A DNA stretch of 64,000 nucleotides from DUPQ01 sp964563155. GTDB lineage: Bacteria > Bacillota > Clostridia > DUPQ01. Position 1 is the first letter of the stretch. The number at the start of each line of letters is the position of its first letter. The notes below the pieces were generated by a model. That model was not told the origin of the DNA and did not search any database. It worked only from the letters and a program-made list of their open reading frames with translations. This document shows positions 26,353 to 35,316 of the stretch, piece after piece. The stretch lies in NCBI GenBank assembly GCA_964563155.1, contig CAZLVL010000005.1, positions 80,282 to 144,281 on the forward strand, read 5' to 3'. The translations under genes and the position numbers were made by a program.

Positions 26353-27525
26353 TTATACCATATCTTCTATTTTCACATCTGGTAAGGCTTGACTTGGCAT
26401 AGTTTGATACCAGTAGCAGGTTGCCCCAATATCAGACTCTTGGGACCTGTAACCTAAATATTTAGCTATAATTCTCCAGCCTTTTAAATCATCATAGATG
26501 CCTGCTTCTTGGTTCTTCTTACGAACTTCCTTGGTGGTGTAACCTATTCCCATGTCCATTACTTCAATCTTTAAGTCTTCTTTAAAGATAATGGGGTCTA
26601 GGTTATGCCAACGATACATATTAAACCTGGCTCCCTTCCAATAAATCCCTCTTTTTGATATATTCTTATGCCAAAAATGTCCTAAGCGGGTAAACTTTCT
26701 TCTTCTATTTGCTTGGGAAAAACCTAAATATGGGGATGTATAATCACAGTGTCTACCCTTTGGATACTCAAAGTTCCAAGCCCCACCAAAGTAGTCTTCT
26801 GTACCAGTTCCACATATAGTAGGATACTCATCTTTATCTATATAAAATTTAAGTTCCCCTTCTCCCCACCACTTTCTGTTATTTGTCTTCCAAGCTAAAT
26901 ACATGCCTACAAAGTGTCCTTCTCCTTTTACCTTATCTAGTAAAGGAGTTGGCTCTTTAAGTTTGGTAGGGTTAAAACGTTTAAAGGAGGCATGAAAATA
27001 TCTGGCATCTTCTTCTACTTCCTTTAGGGTATAGCTTATTTGATAAAAGAATAAAAAGGTCTTATCTGATACATTTTCTACAGTGATTTTAGCTCCCTTT
27101 CTAAAGGGCATAGGAAAGTAACTATTAAGGCCATTGGCAGGTGCTACAGTTATATTTGCTGAATTTACTAAATTAATCTCCCTATATCCATTGCAAAAGA
27201 AATCACCAATGGGAACCTGTACTGAAGGGTCTTCATTTTCATCCCAATACATACGTAAAATTAAACTTCTATTAAACTTGTAGTTTAAGGTCATCCAAAT
27301 ATGATTTATGACTCCACTATCTTTAATGTCTGCAATGGTAACAGTTTGGCCAGGAGTCATCCTAATACAAGGATTTACCTTCCAGCCCTTACCTAACCCT
27401 CCATTTAAACTAGACCTTATAGCTATACCAGTTTCAGCCATTCCCCCAGCCCCTTTAGCACCTGTTAGGTTTTCTGGACTTATGGACCTAGTCTCTCCTT
27501 CTTTTAATCTATATAATTCATTCAT
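26353..27525 (-). CDS. DUF2961 (GH172-like) glycoside hydrolase
   Basis: 390 residues matching the DUF2961 family throughout: E-N-L-T-G-A-K-G-G-G motif variant near the start, IRSSLNGGLGKGWKVNPC, IPIGDFFCNG-like region (VPIGDFFCNGYREIN), GTGTEDYFGGAWNF and the C-terminal DDYSSVAYWYQ-like end (ATCYWYQTMP). Characterised members (GH172) act on fructofuranose or arabinofuranose linkages. It overlaps the transporter gene upstream by eight bases, so the pair likely imports and cleaves one oligosaccharide. Confidence 0.85.
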   Translation of the reverse strand: MNELYRLKEGETRSISPENLTGAKGAGGMAETGIAIRSSLNGGLGKGWKVNPCIRMTPGQTVTIADIKDSGVINHIWMTLNYKFNRSLILRMYWDENEDPSVQVPIGDFFCNGYREINLVNSANITVAPANGLNSYFPMPFRKGAKITVENVSDKTFLFFYQISYTLKEVEEDARYFHASFKRFNPTKLKEPTPLLDKVKGEGHFVGMYLAWKTNNRKWWGEGELKFYIDKDEYPTICGTGTEDYFGGAWNFEYPKGRHCDYTSPYLGFSQANRRRKFTRLGHFWHKNISKRGIYWKGARFNMYRWHNLDPIIFKEDLKIEVMDMGIGYTTKEVRKKNQEAGIYDDLKGWRIIAKYLGYRSQESDIGATCYWYQTMPSQALPDVKIEDMV

Positions 27526-29056
27526 TCTTATCTTCTCCTTCTTGTATGGCTCTTGCTTCTAATTCAGTTTTAACCACTTTCATCTTTTCATTTGTTAAAT
27601 CACTGAAAAAGTATGGAATAACCAGCAAAATCTGACCTACACCCATTAAAATAGTAATCATAATAAATATTCCATTTAAGGCACTTGCTGGCTGTTGAAT
27701 AGCCCTTACACTGTCTATAAGGGTTTGGCTGGCTGCTTCTCCAGGAGCTAAACTAGAAAGCAAGGTATCAATATCTGTTTGCAAATTCTTATTAAAACTA
27801 AATAAGGATAACATGAGACCTGCTAATACAGATGCAATACTTCCTGCAAACTTAGATAAAAAGGTCAATACAGAAAAGCAGGTTCCATCTGCTCTAATGC
27901 CGCTTTTCCAGTGAACATAATCTATGGTGTCAGTAAAAATAGCTGCAAACATACCATTAAATATGCCCATAGGAACAAAGACTATGAAACGAACAATGAT
28001 AAAGAGAACTAGGTTAGAGTATCCTAAAAAGTAGGCCAATATATTAATAACTCCCCCTACTATTCCACTTACAATTATTACATCCTTTTTAGAAAATTTA
28101 TTAGACAGCATTGGAGTTAACCATAATCCAACAATTGCAGCTAGAGTGGGCATGATTCCAATAACTACTGTAAATATACCTTGTACAGCAACCGGATCTA
28201 TGGCAGTACCTGCTAGCATATTGACTAATTTACTATCTCCTTTAGCTAGTAAACTCCACATATTCCACTTAATGAAATATGTATTCATAACCAGTCCACC
28301 AATACTAGCAACACAGGCCAAGAGCCCAGCTACAATATTTACCACCATAGGTCTAGATGAAAAAACAGCCTTTAGTGAATCAGACAAGCTGGCAGATTTT
28401 TCATCTATTGACCCAACTCTTTCACGGAAGGTAAATCCCCCTGAAAGCATAACTGGTAGAGCTAATACTGCAAACAAAATGAGGGAATAAAAATATCCAG
28501 CTTGAGTGCTTCCAACATAGGGTTTTAGTATGGTTACTAGGTTAATAAATAGAACAATAGCAAGTGGCCCTATGGCATTACTCAACATCTTGGTACGAGA
28601 TATGGTCTTTACTCTTAGCTGTGGATTTATAATCATACGAGATGTCATGGACCAATAGGGTATGTCGTACATGGTATATGCTATGGTATATAGAACATAG
28701 GCAATTATTACATAAACTAAGGTGCTACTTTTACCAGGAGTAAAAGGAGCAAATATAAATAGGGCTGCTAATATTAAAGGTAGGGGTAAAAATATTAAAT
28801 AGGGTTTACTTCTACCATAGCGGGTTCTAGTCTTATCTACCACTACTCCCATTATTGGATCATTAATAGCATCAAAGGCCCTCATTAATCCAACAATTAA
28901 TCCTGCAATTCCCACATCAATTAAAAGAATTTCAGTAAGATACTGCATAAAATAGCTTCCAACAATGAAACTAATCATTGCTAATGCACCACCTGACAAA
29001 ACAAAGAGATTTTGTTCTTTGCGGGTGGCGTCCTTTTTGGGCATTGCTGTATTCAT
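27518..29056 (-). CDS. GPH-family sugar:cation symporter (MFS)
   Basis: 512 residues, twelve membrane helices. The GPH signatures are visible: D-A-I-N-D-P-I-M-G in the second helix region, RYGRSKPYLIFLP after it, and the YTMYDIPYWSM segment. Family members import melibiose, glucuronides, xylosides and similar with Na+ or H+. GGAGGGG precedes the ATG. Position between a TetR regulator and GH172 gives the substrate class but not its identity. A second GPH transporter lies at 58625. Confidence 0.88.
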   Translation of the reverse strand: MNTAMPKKDATRKEQNLFVLSGGALAMISFIVGSYFMQYLTEILLIDVGIAGLIVGLMRAFDAINDPIMGVVVDKTRTRYGRSKPYLIFLPLPLILAALFIFAPFTPGKSSTLVYVIIAYVLYTIAYTMYDIPYWSMTSRMIINPQLRVKTISRTKMLSNAIGPLAIVLFINLVTILKPYVGSTQAGYFYSLILFAVLALPVMLSGGFTFRERVGSIDEKSASLSDSLKAVFSSRPMVVNIVAGLLACVASIGGLVMNTYFIKWNMWSLLAKGDSKLVNMLAGTAIDPVAVQGIFTVVIGIMPTLAAIVGLWLTPMLSNKFSKKDVIIVSGIVGGVINILAYFLGYSNLVLFIIVRFIVFVPMGIFNGMFAAIFTDTIDYVHWKSGIRADGTCFSVLTFLSKFAGSIASVLAGLMLSLFSFNKNLQTDIDTLLSSLAPGEAASQTLIDSVRAIQQPASALNGIFIMITILMGVGQILLVIPYFFSDLTNEKMKVVKTELEARAIQEGEDKNE

Positions 29057-29094
29057 TACTTCCCCTCCATATTATATTAATATATTAATAGACT

Positions 29095-29679
29095 TTATTT
29101 CCCAGTTAAGATGCAAATTAACCATTCAGGCTCAGGTAGATCTCTTTCATAGCCTCTTGTTATCATCTTCATTACACTTTCAATCATACCCCAAAATATT
29201 CTGGCTAAAGCAAAAGGATTAGCTGGTCTAAAGACTCCCTTTTCTTGATTGTATTCAATAATCCTAATAGTGTTTACCAAGGTTTTTTCATTGATTTTTT
29301 TAATCTTTTCTCTGGTTTCATCTAAGATTTCAGCACTATTAATATCTGCATCAGCTAAGACTATATACATATGGGCATAAAGTGGTTCTTTTTTAAAATC
29401 ATTGACAGCAAAATGAGCTAGGTTAGTAAAAAAGGTATCTGAATCTTTGAATATGTCTTCTAAATAATTGTTAAACTCATAAAGACAATACAAGATAACC
29501 TGGTTGTATAAGGTTTTTTTATCCTTGAAATAGTGGTACATTAAACCTAGGCTCATATTTGATGCCTTTGCAAAATCTACTGTTTTAAGACCCTCATATC
29601 CTTTTAAGGCAAATAACTCAACAGCTTTTTGCAAGATATGCTCTTGTCTTTCCTTTTTAAGATCCTTTTTCTCGCTCAT
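29095..29679 (-). CDS. TetR/AcrR-family regulator of the GPH-DUF2961 operon
   Basis: About 194 residues, N-terminal TetR HTH (AVELFALKGYEGLKTVDFAKASNMSLGLMYHYFKDK) and a C-terminal ligand domain without recognised motifs. Start chosen at ATG 29679, because in-frame starts at 29715 and 29730 lie upstream of the predicted transcription start near 29707. The promoter is overlapped by a perfect palindrome, so it probably represses itself and the transporter operon downstream until the sugar arrives. Confidence 0.85.
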   Translation of the reverse strand: MSEKKDLKKERQEHILQKAVELFALKGYEGLKTVDFAKASNMSLGLMYHYFKDKKTLYNQVILYCLYEFNNYLEDIFKDSDTFFTNLAHFAVNDFKKEPLYAHMYIVLADADINSAEILDETREKIKKINEKTLVNTIRIIEYNQEKGVFRPANPFALARIFWGMIESVMKMITRGYERDLPEPEWLICILTGK

Positions 29680-29696
29680 AAACTCTTCTTCAATTA

Positions 29697-29712
29697 TTGA
29701 AAATATTTTCAA
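29697..29712. promoter_or_regulatory. Probable TetR operator
   Basis: A perfect 16-bp palindrome TTGAAAATATTTTCAA directly downstream of the TATAAT -10 box and across the predicted start. Position and symmetry fit autorepression by the TetR protein. Confidence 0.65.
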
Positions 29713-29713
29713 C

Positions 29714-29742
29714 ATTATATCATCTAGCAATTAGCCAGTCAA
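29714..29742 (-). promoter_or_regulatory. Promoter of the tetR operon
   Basis: On the minus strand: TTGACT (29737-29742), exactly 17 bases, TATAAT (29714-29719). Near-consensus sigma-A promoter; start predicted near 29707. Confidence 0.8.
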
Positions 29743-29967
29743 TGAAATGTAGAAGATAGTCTAAAGAAAAACTTCTTTTTTAGAATATTTTAAATAGAGT
29801 AAATTATTCTTTAAAAATCTGTGTCCCATAAACCGTACACAATTTTGAAAAAGCAAAAATATTCTTGCTTAATTCATTTTTAAAAAGTAAAATTATCTTG
29901 CAAACAACAAACTTAAAAGGGAAAAATAAATGAGCAAAAATTCATTCTTATCTTTCTATTTGAAATT

Positions 29968-30082
29968 AAAAAACAAACTTGCCGAAGCAAGTTTCCCACT
30001 CATGTGGAGTCCAATGGACGATTTGAATAAATTTTTATTTGAACTTATGGTGTAATCCTGTATGGTGGTATCCTATAGGATC
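29968..30082 (-). ncRNA. tracrRNA of the type II-A CRISPR system
   Basis: Transcribed leftward, divergent to cas9. From 5' to 3': a palindrome (30070-30081), the anti-repeat (30037-30070; its core, 30047-30070, matches the CRISPR repeat over 24 bases without error), a lower stem of six pairs, a bulge of AAGU against GA in the repeat exactly as in S. pyogenes, then hairpin GTCC-ATT-GGAC (30009-30019), hairpin CCAC-ATGA-GTGG (29996-30007), and the terminator AAACTTGC-TTCG-GCAAGTTT plus U-run (29968-29994). About 115 nt. It should pair with every crRNA repeat and guide RNase III cutting and Cas9 loading. Confidence 0.9.
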
Positions 30083-30088
30083 GCCTTG

Positions 30089-30117
30089 ATGTTATCAAAA
30101 ACAGAAAGGAATGTCAA
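30089..30117 (-). promoter_or_regulatory. tracrRNA promoter, overlapping the cas9 start
   Basis: Minus strand TTGACA (30112-30117), 17-base spacer, extended -10 TGATAACAT (TAACAT at 30089-30094). Consensus -35 and TGn element. The -35 sits on the cas9 initiation region. Confidence 0.8.
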
Positions 30118-30119
30118 CA

Positions 30120-33100
30120 ATGAAAAAACAATTTGGAGAGTATTTTTTAGGACTAGATATTGGAACAAACTCTATAGGCTGGGCTGTAACAGATTTAAAT
30201 TACAATATTCAAAAGCTTAACGGTAAGGCTATGTGGGGTATACGATTATTTGAAGCTGGTAAGACTGCTGAAGAAAGAAGAACATTTAGATCCGCTAGAA
30301 GAAGAAGGCAGAGACAGCTACAACGCATTGATCTTTTACAAGACCTGTTTCGTGATGAGATTTCAAAGAAAGATGCAAATTTTTACTTAAGGTTAGAAGA
30401 GAGCAAGTTCTATCCTGATGATAAAACTATAAATCAAAAGAATTCTTTGTTTTCAGACAAAACCTATACTGATAAAGATTATATGAAGGAGTTTCCTTCT
30501 ATTTATCACCTAAGGAAAGCTTTAATTGAGAATAAAAAGGAATATGATATAAGGCTTGTCTACCTAGCAATCCATCATATTTTAAAAAACCGAGGTCATT
30601 TCCTTTTTGAGGGTCAAGAATTGCAGTCAGCAACAAAGCTTGAACCAATATTAATTAAGCTTCAAACCTATTTCAAAGATGAATTCAATACTGACTTTGA
30701 ATTTAAATCTCTAGAAGAAGTAGAAAAAATATTGGAAGATAAAGCCCTGAAAAAAAGAGACAAGAAGAAGGAACTTACAGAATTATTAATCGAATCAGAC
30801 AAACAACAAATTACAGTTATTGACCTGCTTCTAGGCTACAAAAGAAAACTTAGTAATATCTTTGATGACCCTTCATATGCAGAATCAACTTTAGATTCCA
30901 TTAGCTTTTCTGAAGCAACCTTTCAAGAAAAAAGAGATGACTATAGTGATCTTCTAGAAGATAGAATGTATTTAATTGATTTATTAAGTGCAATCTATGA
31001 TTGGAGTCTTTTAGCAGAAACACTCCAAGGTCATGAATTTCTGTCTTTTGCCAAAGTTGAAAAATATGAAAAACACAAAAAGGATCTGAGTATCCTAAAA
31101 CAAGCTATTAAACAATATGCCATGCATGAGTATTACAATATTTTCAGTTCGCCAACTATTGCAAATAATTATTGTGCCTATAGTGGCAAGAAAAGTAAAA
31201 AGACTGATGCTTTAAAGGATAAATGTTCCCAAGAAGACTTTAATTCATTCATTGGTAAAGTATTAGATAAAATAGATGATGAAGATAATGATCAATTAAA
31301 ATACCTTAAGAATGAAGTAGAAAACAAGTCTTTAATGCCTAAGCAAGTTTCTAAAGAAAATAGTGTTATTCCTTACCAAGTCCATTTAAATGAGCTAAGA
31401 ACAATCTTAAGAAATGTTTCAAAATATCATACATTTTTAAACAATAAAGATGATAAAGGTTTGACTGTTTCTGACAAAGTTATCAGTATAATGGAGTTTC
31501 GCATCCCCTATTACATAGGCCCTCTAAATGATTACCATGCTGATACCAAGTTTGCTTGGATAGAAAAAAGATCAAATGAAAAAATTTATCCTTGGAATTT
31601 TAAAGATGTAGTTGACGAGGAAAAAAGTGCAGAAAAATTCATTAGAAGAATGACAAACAAATGCACCTACCTCTATAAGGCAGATGTCTTACCTAAGCAC
31701 TCATTGTTACATTCAGAGTTTCAGGTCTTAAACGAACTTAACAATCTAAAGATTAACGAAGAGCTAATATCTGTAGAACTCAAATCATTTATATTTAATG
31801 ATTTATACAAAAAAGAGAGAAAAGTAACAACTAAAAAACTTAAGACTTTTTTAATGGCTAATGGATATATTGGAAAGTCTGATTCAATATCTGGAATTGA
31901 TATAGAAATAAAGAATTCTCTCACATCCTATCATGACATGAAGAATATTATTGGTAATGTAGATATTAATACAGACATGATAGAAGAGATTATTAAATGG
32001 ATTACTCTGTTTGGAGATTCAGGTCCAATGCTGCAAAAAAGGATTGTAGATAATTATGGAGATTTGTTAGATAAAGACCAAGTTAGCAAGATATTAAGTC
32101 TAAAATATAGTGGTTGGGGTAGGCTATCCAAAGAATTACTATGCGACATTTATGATGTTAACAAGGAAACAGGAGAATTGCTTAATATTATTAATGCAAT
32201 GCGAGATACAAATAATAACCTTATGGAACTTCTAAGTGGTCGACATGAATACTCAAACAAAATATCAAAAATGAATTTAGCTGATACAGAGCAAGATGAT
32301 AAGCTATCATATCAGATGGTTGAAGATTTAAGATTGTCTCCTGCTGTTAAAAGAGGTATATGGCAAGCTTTGCAAATAGTTGAAGAACTTATGAAAATTA
32401 TGCAAAAGCAGCCCAAAAAGATCTTTGTTGAATTTGCAAGAGAAGAAGGTATAAAGAGAAGAACCACCTCCAGAAGACAAAATTTGATTGATTTATATGC
32501 AAATTGCAAAGAAGATTGCATGAGTTTGATGGAAGGACTTGAAAGTAAAAGTGATGTGGACTTAAGAGATGACAGACTCTATTTGTACTACACTCAAATG
32601 GGAAGATGTATGTACACTGGAGAAACGATTGATCTTTCCACCTTACTAAACGATAAAAATAGTAAAATTTATGACATTGACCACATTTATCCTAGGTCAA
32701 AGATTAAAGATGATAGCTTGGAAAATAGGGTTCTAGTAAAGAAAACAGCAAACATGAAAAAGGGAGACAACTATCCTCTACCCTCTGAATATTCAACCCA
32801 AAAACCACTTTGGAAGAACCTACATGAAAATAATTTAATAGGTAATAAAAAATACAAAAGACTAACAGAAAGAAAATACTTGTCTGATGATGATTTAGCA
32901 GATTTTGTGGAAAGACAATTAGTAGAAACAAGGCAATCTACAAAAGCTTTTGCAGAAATACTAAAGAAAATTATGCCTGACTCCCCTATTGTATATGTAA
33001 AAGCAAACAATGTTACTGAATTCAGGAATAAGTTTGAAATTGTAAAAGTTAGGGAAATTAATGATTTACACCATGCAAAAGACGCATACTTAAATATTGT

Positions 33101-34127
33101 TGTCGGAAATGTTTATGATTCAAAGTTTACAAGAAATCCTAGAAATTTTGTAAAAGAATCCCATGGAGGATACAACTTAAGGACACTATTTGAGAAGGAT
33201 GTATTAGTCGGCAATTATTTTGCCTGGAAAGGTGATAGAAATGGCACAATTAAGGATGTTAAGAAGACAGTAGAAAAAAACAATATCCTATTCACCAGAC
33301 ATTCTTTTGAACACAAAGGTGGTATTTCAGATCAGCAGATTATGCCTAAAGGAAAGGGACAACTACCAATTAAAAGTGGTGATCCAAGACTATTAAATAT
33401 TGATAGATATGGTGGATTCAATAAAGTAAGTACCGCCTATTTCTTCCTTGTTGAACATGATATAAAGGGAAAAAGAATAAGAAGTATTGAATATGTTCCA
33501 GTACACCTAGCTAGTACAATAAATGGTCGTGAGGACCTAATAAGATACTGTATAAATAACCTTAATCTTATCAATCCTGATATAAGGTTAGAAAAGATTA
33601 AGATAAATGCATTACTTTCCTTTGATGGCTTTAGGGCTCATTTGAAAAGCAGAACAGGAGAACGACTAGTTTTTAGTTCTGCCCATCAGCTTTATATGCC
33701 TTTAGATTTTAACCGGTATCTAAAAAATATTTATAATATTCTTAGTAGGAGAGACTTAATAAGTAAAGACGGTTTAGTTGAATCTTTAATAGATAATAAT
33801 ATTAATATAAACATTTATGATTACTTGAGTGAAAAACTAACAAACTCTATCTATAAGACTAAATTATCAGCTCAAATAAAAAACTTTCACGATGGGAGAG
33901 ATTTATTTTTAAACCTAAGCAAAATGAATCAGATTGAGGCATTAAGCAAGATCATTCAACTTTTTCGTTGTGTAAGTGGAACTACAGATCTTACTTTAAT
34001 TGGTGCAAAAGGAACAGCAGGTAGTATTAGAAATGCAAAAACATTAAATATAAAAAATAAGGTTTTAATTATTAATCAATCCATAACAGGAATATTTGAA
34101 AAGGAGGTTGATTTAAACACAGTATGA
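30120..34127 (+). CDS. cas9: Cas9 nuclease (type II-A)
   Basis: About 1335 residues. RuvC-I FLGLDIGTNSIGWAV (D13), Arg-rich bridge helix (~52-75), RuvC-II FVEFAREE (E771), HNH YDIDHIYPRS (H855) and RuvC-III LHHAKDAYLN (H985, D988) are all intact and spaced as in SpCas9 (D10, E762, H840, H983, D986), so it should cut both strands. The C-terminus ends NQSITGIFEKEVDL like SpCas9, but the segment that holds R1333/R1335 there reads GAKGTAGSIRNAKTLN, so the PAM is probably not NGG. Start at ATG 30120: AAAGGA is nine bases upstream, whereas it touches the in-frame ATG 30111. Overlaps cas1 by ATGA. Confidence 0.97.
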   Translation: MKKQFGEYFLGLDIGTNSIGWAVTDLNYNIQKLNGKAMWGIRLFEAGKTAEERRTFRSARRRRQRQLQRIDLLQDLFRDEISKKDANFYLRLEESKFYPDDKTINQKNSLFSDKTYTDKDYMKEFPSIYHLRKALIENKKEYDIRLVYLAIHHILKNRGHFLFEGQELQSATKLEPILIKLQTYFKDEFNTDFEFKSLEEVEKILEDKALKKRDKKKELTELLIESDKQQITVIDLLLGYKRKLSNIFDDPSYAESTLDSISFSEATFQEKRDDYSDLLEDRMYLIDLLSAIYDWSLLAETLQGHEFLSFAKVEKYEKHKKDLSILKQAIKQYAMHEYYNIFSSPTIANNYCAYSGKKSKKTDALKDKCSQEDFNSFIGKVLDKIDDEDNDQLKYLKNEVENKSLMPKQVSKENSVIPYQVHLNELRTILRNVSKYHTFLNNKDDKGLTVSDKVISIMEFRIPYYIGPLNDYHADTKFAWIEKRSNEKIYPWNFKDVVDEEKSAEKFIRRMTNKCTYLYKADVLPKHSLLHSEFQVLNELNNLKINEELISVELKSFIFNDLYKKERKVTTKKLKTFLMANGYIGKSDSISGIDIEIKNSLTSYHDMKNIIGNVDINTDMIEEIIKWITLFGDSGPMLQKRIVDNYGDLLDKDQVSKILSLKYSGWGRLSKELLCDIYDVNKETGELLNIINAMRDTNNNLMELLSGRHEYSNKISKMNLADTEQDDKLSYQMVEDLRLSPAVKRGIWQALQIVEELMKIMQKQPKKIFVEFAREEGIKRRTTSRRQNLIDLYANCKEDCMSLMEGLESKSDVDLRDDRLYLYYTQMGRCMYTGETIDLSTLLNDKNSKIYDIDHIYPRSKIKDDSLENRVLVKKTANMKKGDNYPLPSEYSTQKPLWKNLHENNLIGNKKYKRLTERKYLSDDDLADFVERQLVETRQSTKAFAEILKKIMPDSPIVYVKANNVTEFRNKFEIVKVREINDLHHAKDAYLNIVVGNVYDSKFTRNPRNFVKESHGGYNLRTLFEKDVLVGNYFAWKGDRNGTIKDVKKTVEKNNILFTRHSFEHKGGISDQQIMPKGKGQLPIKSGDPRLLNIDRYGGFNKVSTAYFFLVEHDIKGKRIRSIEYVPVHLASTINGREDLIRYCINNLNLINPDIRLEKIKINALLSFDGFRAHLKSRTGERLVFSSAHQLYMPLDFNRYLKNIYNILSRRDLISKDGLVESLIDNNININIYDYLSEKLTNSIYKTKLSAQIKNFHDGRDLFLNLSKMNQIEALSKIIQLFRCVSGTTDLTLIGAKGTAGSIRNAKTLNIKNKVLIINQSITGIFEKEVDLNTV

Positions 34128-34999
34128 GTTGGAGAATTGTGGTAGTTAATACACGTGCAAAATTAGATTTGCAAATGAATTATCTAGTGATTCGTAAAGA
34201 AGAAATAACTAAAATTTTTCTTGGCGAAATTGGGATTATCATTATAGAAAATACAGCTGTTTCTCTTACTGCAGCTTTGTTAGCTGAATTAGTAAAAAGA
34301 AAGATAAAAGTGATATTCTGTGATGAAAAACGGAATCCTTCTTCTGAATTACTACCCTATTATGGAAGCCATGATTGTAGCTTAAAAATAAGAAATCAAA
34401 TTAAATGGGACAAAGAAGTATGTGACCTAGTATGGACATTGATAGTAGAAGATAAAATAAAGAAACAAAGAGATTTACTAAAGGTAAAAAATTATTCTGA
34501 ACATGAATTGCTTGATAGATATTTGGACGAGTTAGAATTATTTGATACTTCAAATCGTGAAGGTCATGCAGCAAAAGTATACTTTAATGCTCTTTTTGGA
34601 TTAGATTTCAGCAGATCGGGTGACAATAGTATAAATGCTGCTCTTAACTATGGATATGCAATTATTCTTTCAGCATTTAATAGAGAAATTGTAGCAAATG
34701 GTTATCTTACTCAAATTGGAATCTTTCACAATAATATCTTCAATCCATTTAATCTAAGCTCTGACTTAATGGAGCCATATAGACCTTTAATTGATTCTTG
34801 TGTGTACAATCTAAAACTTACTTCCTTTGAAAACAAGACGAAACTTCAACTAATACAGGTATTAACAGAAAAAGTAAAAATAATGGGCAAAACACATAGT
34901 GTTGATAATGCAATAAAGATTTATGTTAAAAGCGTTTTTGATGCTATTGAGTATGAAGATGCAAATCTTCTAAGATTTTATGAGATTTATGAGAAATGA
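34124..34999 (+). CDS. cas1: Cas1 integrase
   Basis: 291 residues, type II Cas1. The N-terminal beta domain and C-terminal helical catalytic domain are present; the metal-site regions NREGHAAKVYF (Glu), IGIFHNNIFNPFNLSSD (His) and the downstream acidic residues are visible. With Cas2 it inserts new spacers at the leader-repeat junction. It overlaps cas9 (ATGA) and cas2 (ATGA), so expression is translationally coupled. Confidence 0.95.
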   Translation: MSWRIVVVNTRAKLDLQMNYLVIRKEEITKIFLGEIGIIIIENTAVSLTAALLAELVKRKIKVIFCDEKRNPSSELLPYYGSHDCSLKIRNQIKWDKEVCDLVWTLIVEDKIKKQRDLLKVKNYSEHELLDRYLDELELFDTSNREGHAAKVYFNALFGLDFSRSGDNSINAALNYGYAIILSAFNREIVANGYLTQIGIFHNNIFNPFNLSSDLMEPYRPLIDSCVYNLKLTSFENKTKLQLIQVLTEKVKIMGKTHSVDNAIKIYVKSVFDAIEYEDANLLRFYEIYEK

Positions 35000-35316
35000 G
35001 CTACAGATACATGAGAATTATAGTATTTTTTGATTTACCATCAGTTTCTTACTCTGATAGACGAGAGTATGCAAAATTTAGAAAATTTCTGCTAAGAACT
35101 GGATTCATAATGATGCAAGAATCTGTATATTGTAAACTTGCTTTTAATTCTACCGTGGCAAACCTTATTAAAGAAAATGTCAAAAAAAACAAACCTAAAG
35201 CTGGACTTGTACAAATGCTAACTGTAACTGAAAAACAATTTGCAAAGATGGACCTAGTGGTAGGTAGTTTTACAAGTTCAATAATTAGCAGTGATGAAAG
35301 GATAATTGTAGTTTGA
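34996..35316 (+). CDS. cas2: Cas2
   Basis: 106 residues with the ferredoxin-like Cas2 start MRIIVFFDLPS and the usual RRxYxKFRKFLLxxGF pattern (REYAKFRKFLLRTGFIMMQESVY). It forms the central dimer of the Cas1-Cas2 integration complex. The true start may be the M six codons in (MRIIVFF), but the upstream ATG overlapping the cas1 stop is the coupled one. Confidence 0.95.
   Translation: MSYRYMRIIVFFDLPSVSYSDRREYAKFRKFLLRTGFIMMQESVYCKLAFNSTVANLIKENVKKNKPKAGLVQMLTVTEKQFAKMDLVVGSFTSSIISSDERIIVV

Noticed and set aside
30111..30119. ATG at 30111 as cas9 start
   Set aside because: The ribosome site touches it; the ATG at 30120 has the right spacing.
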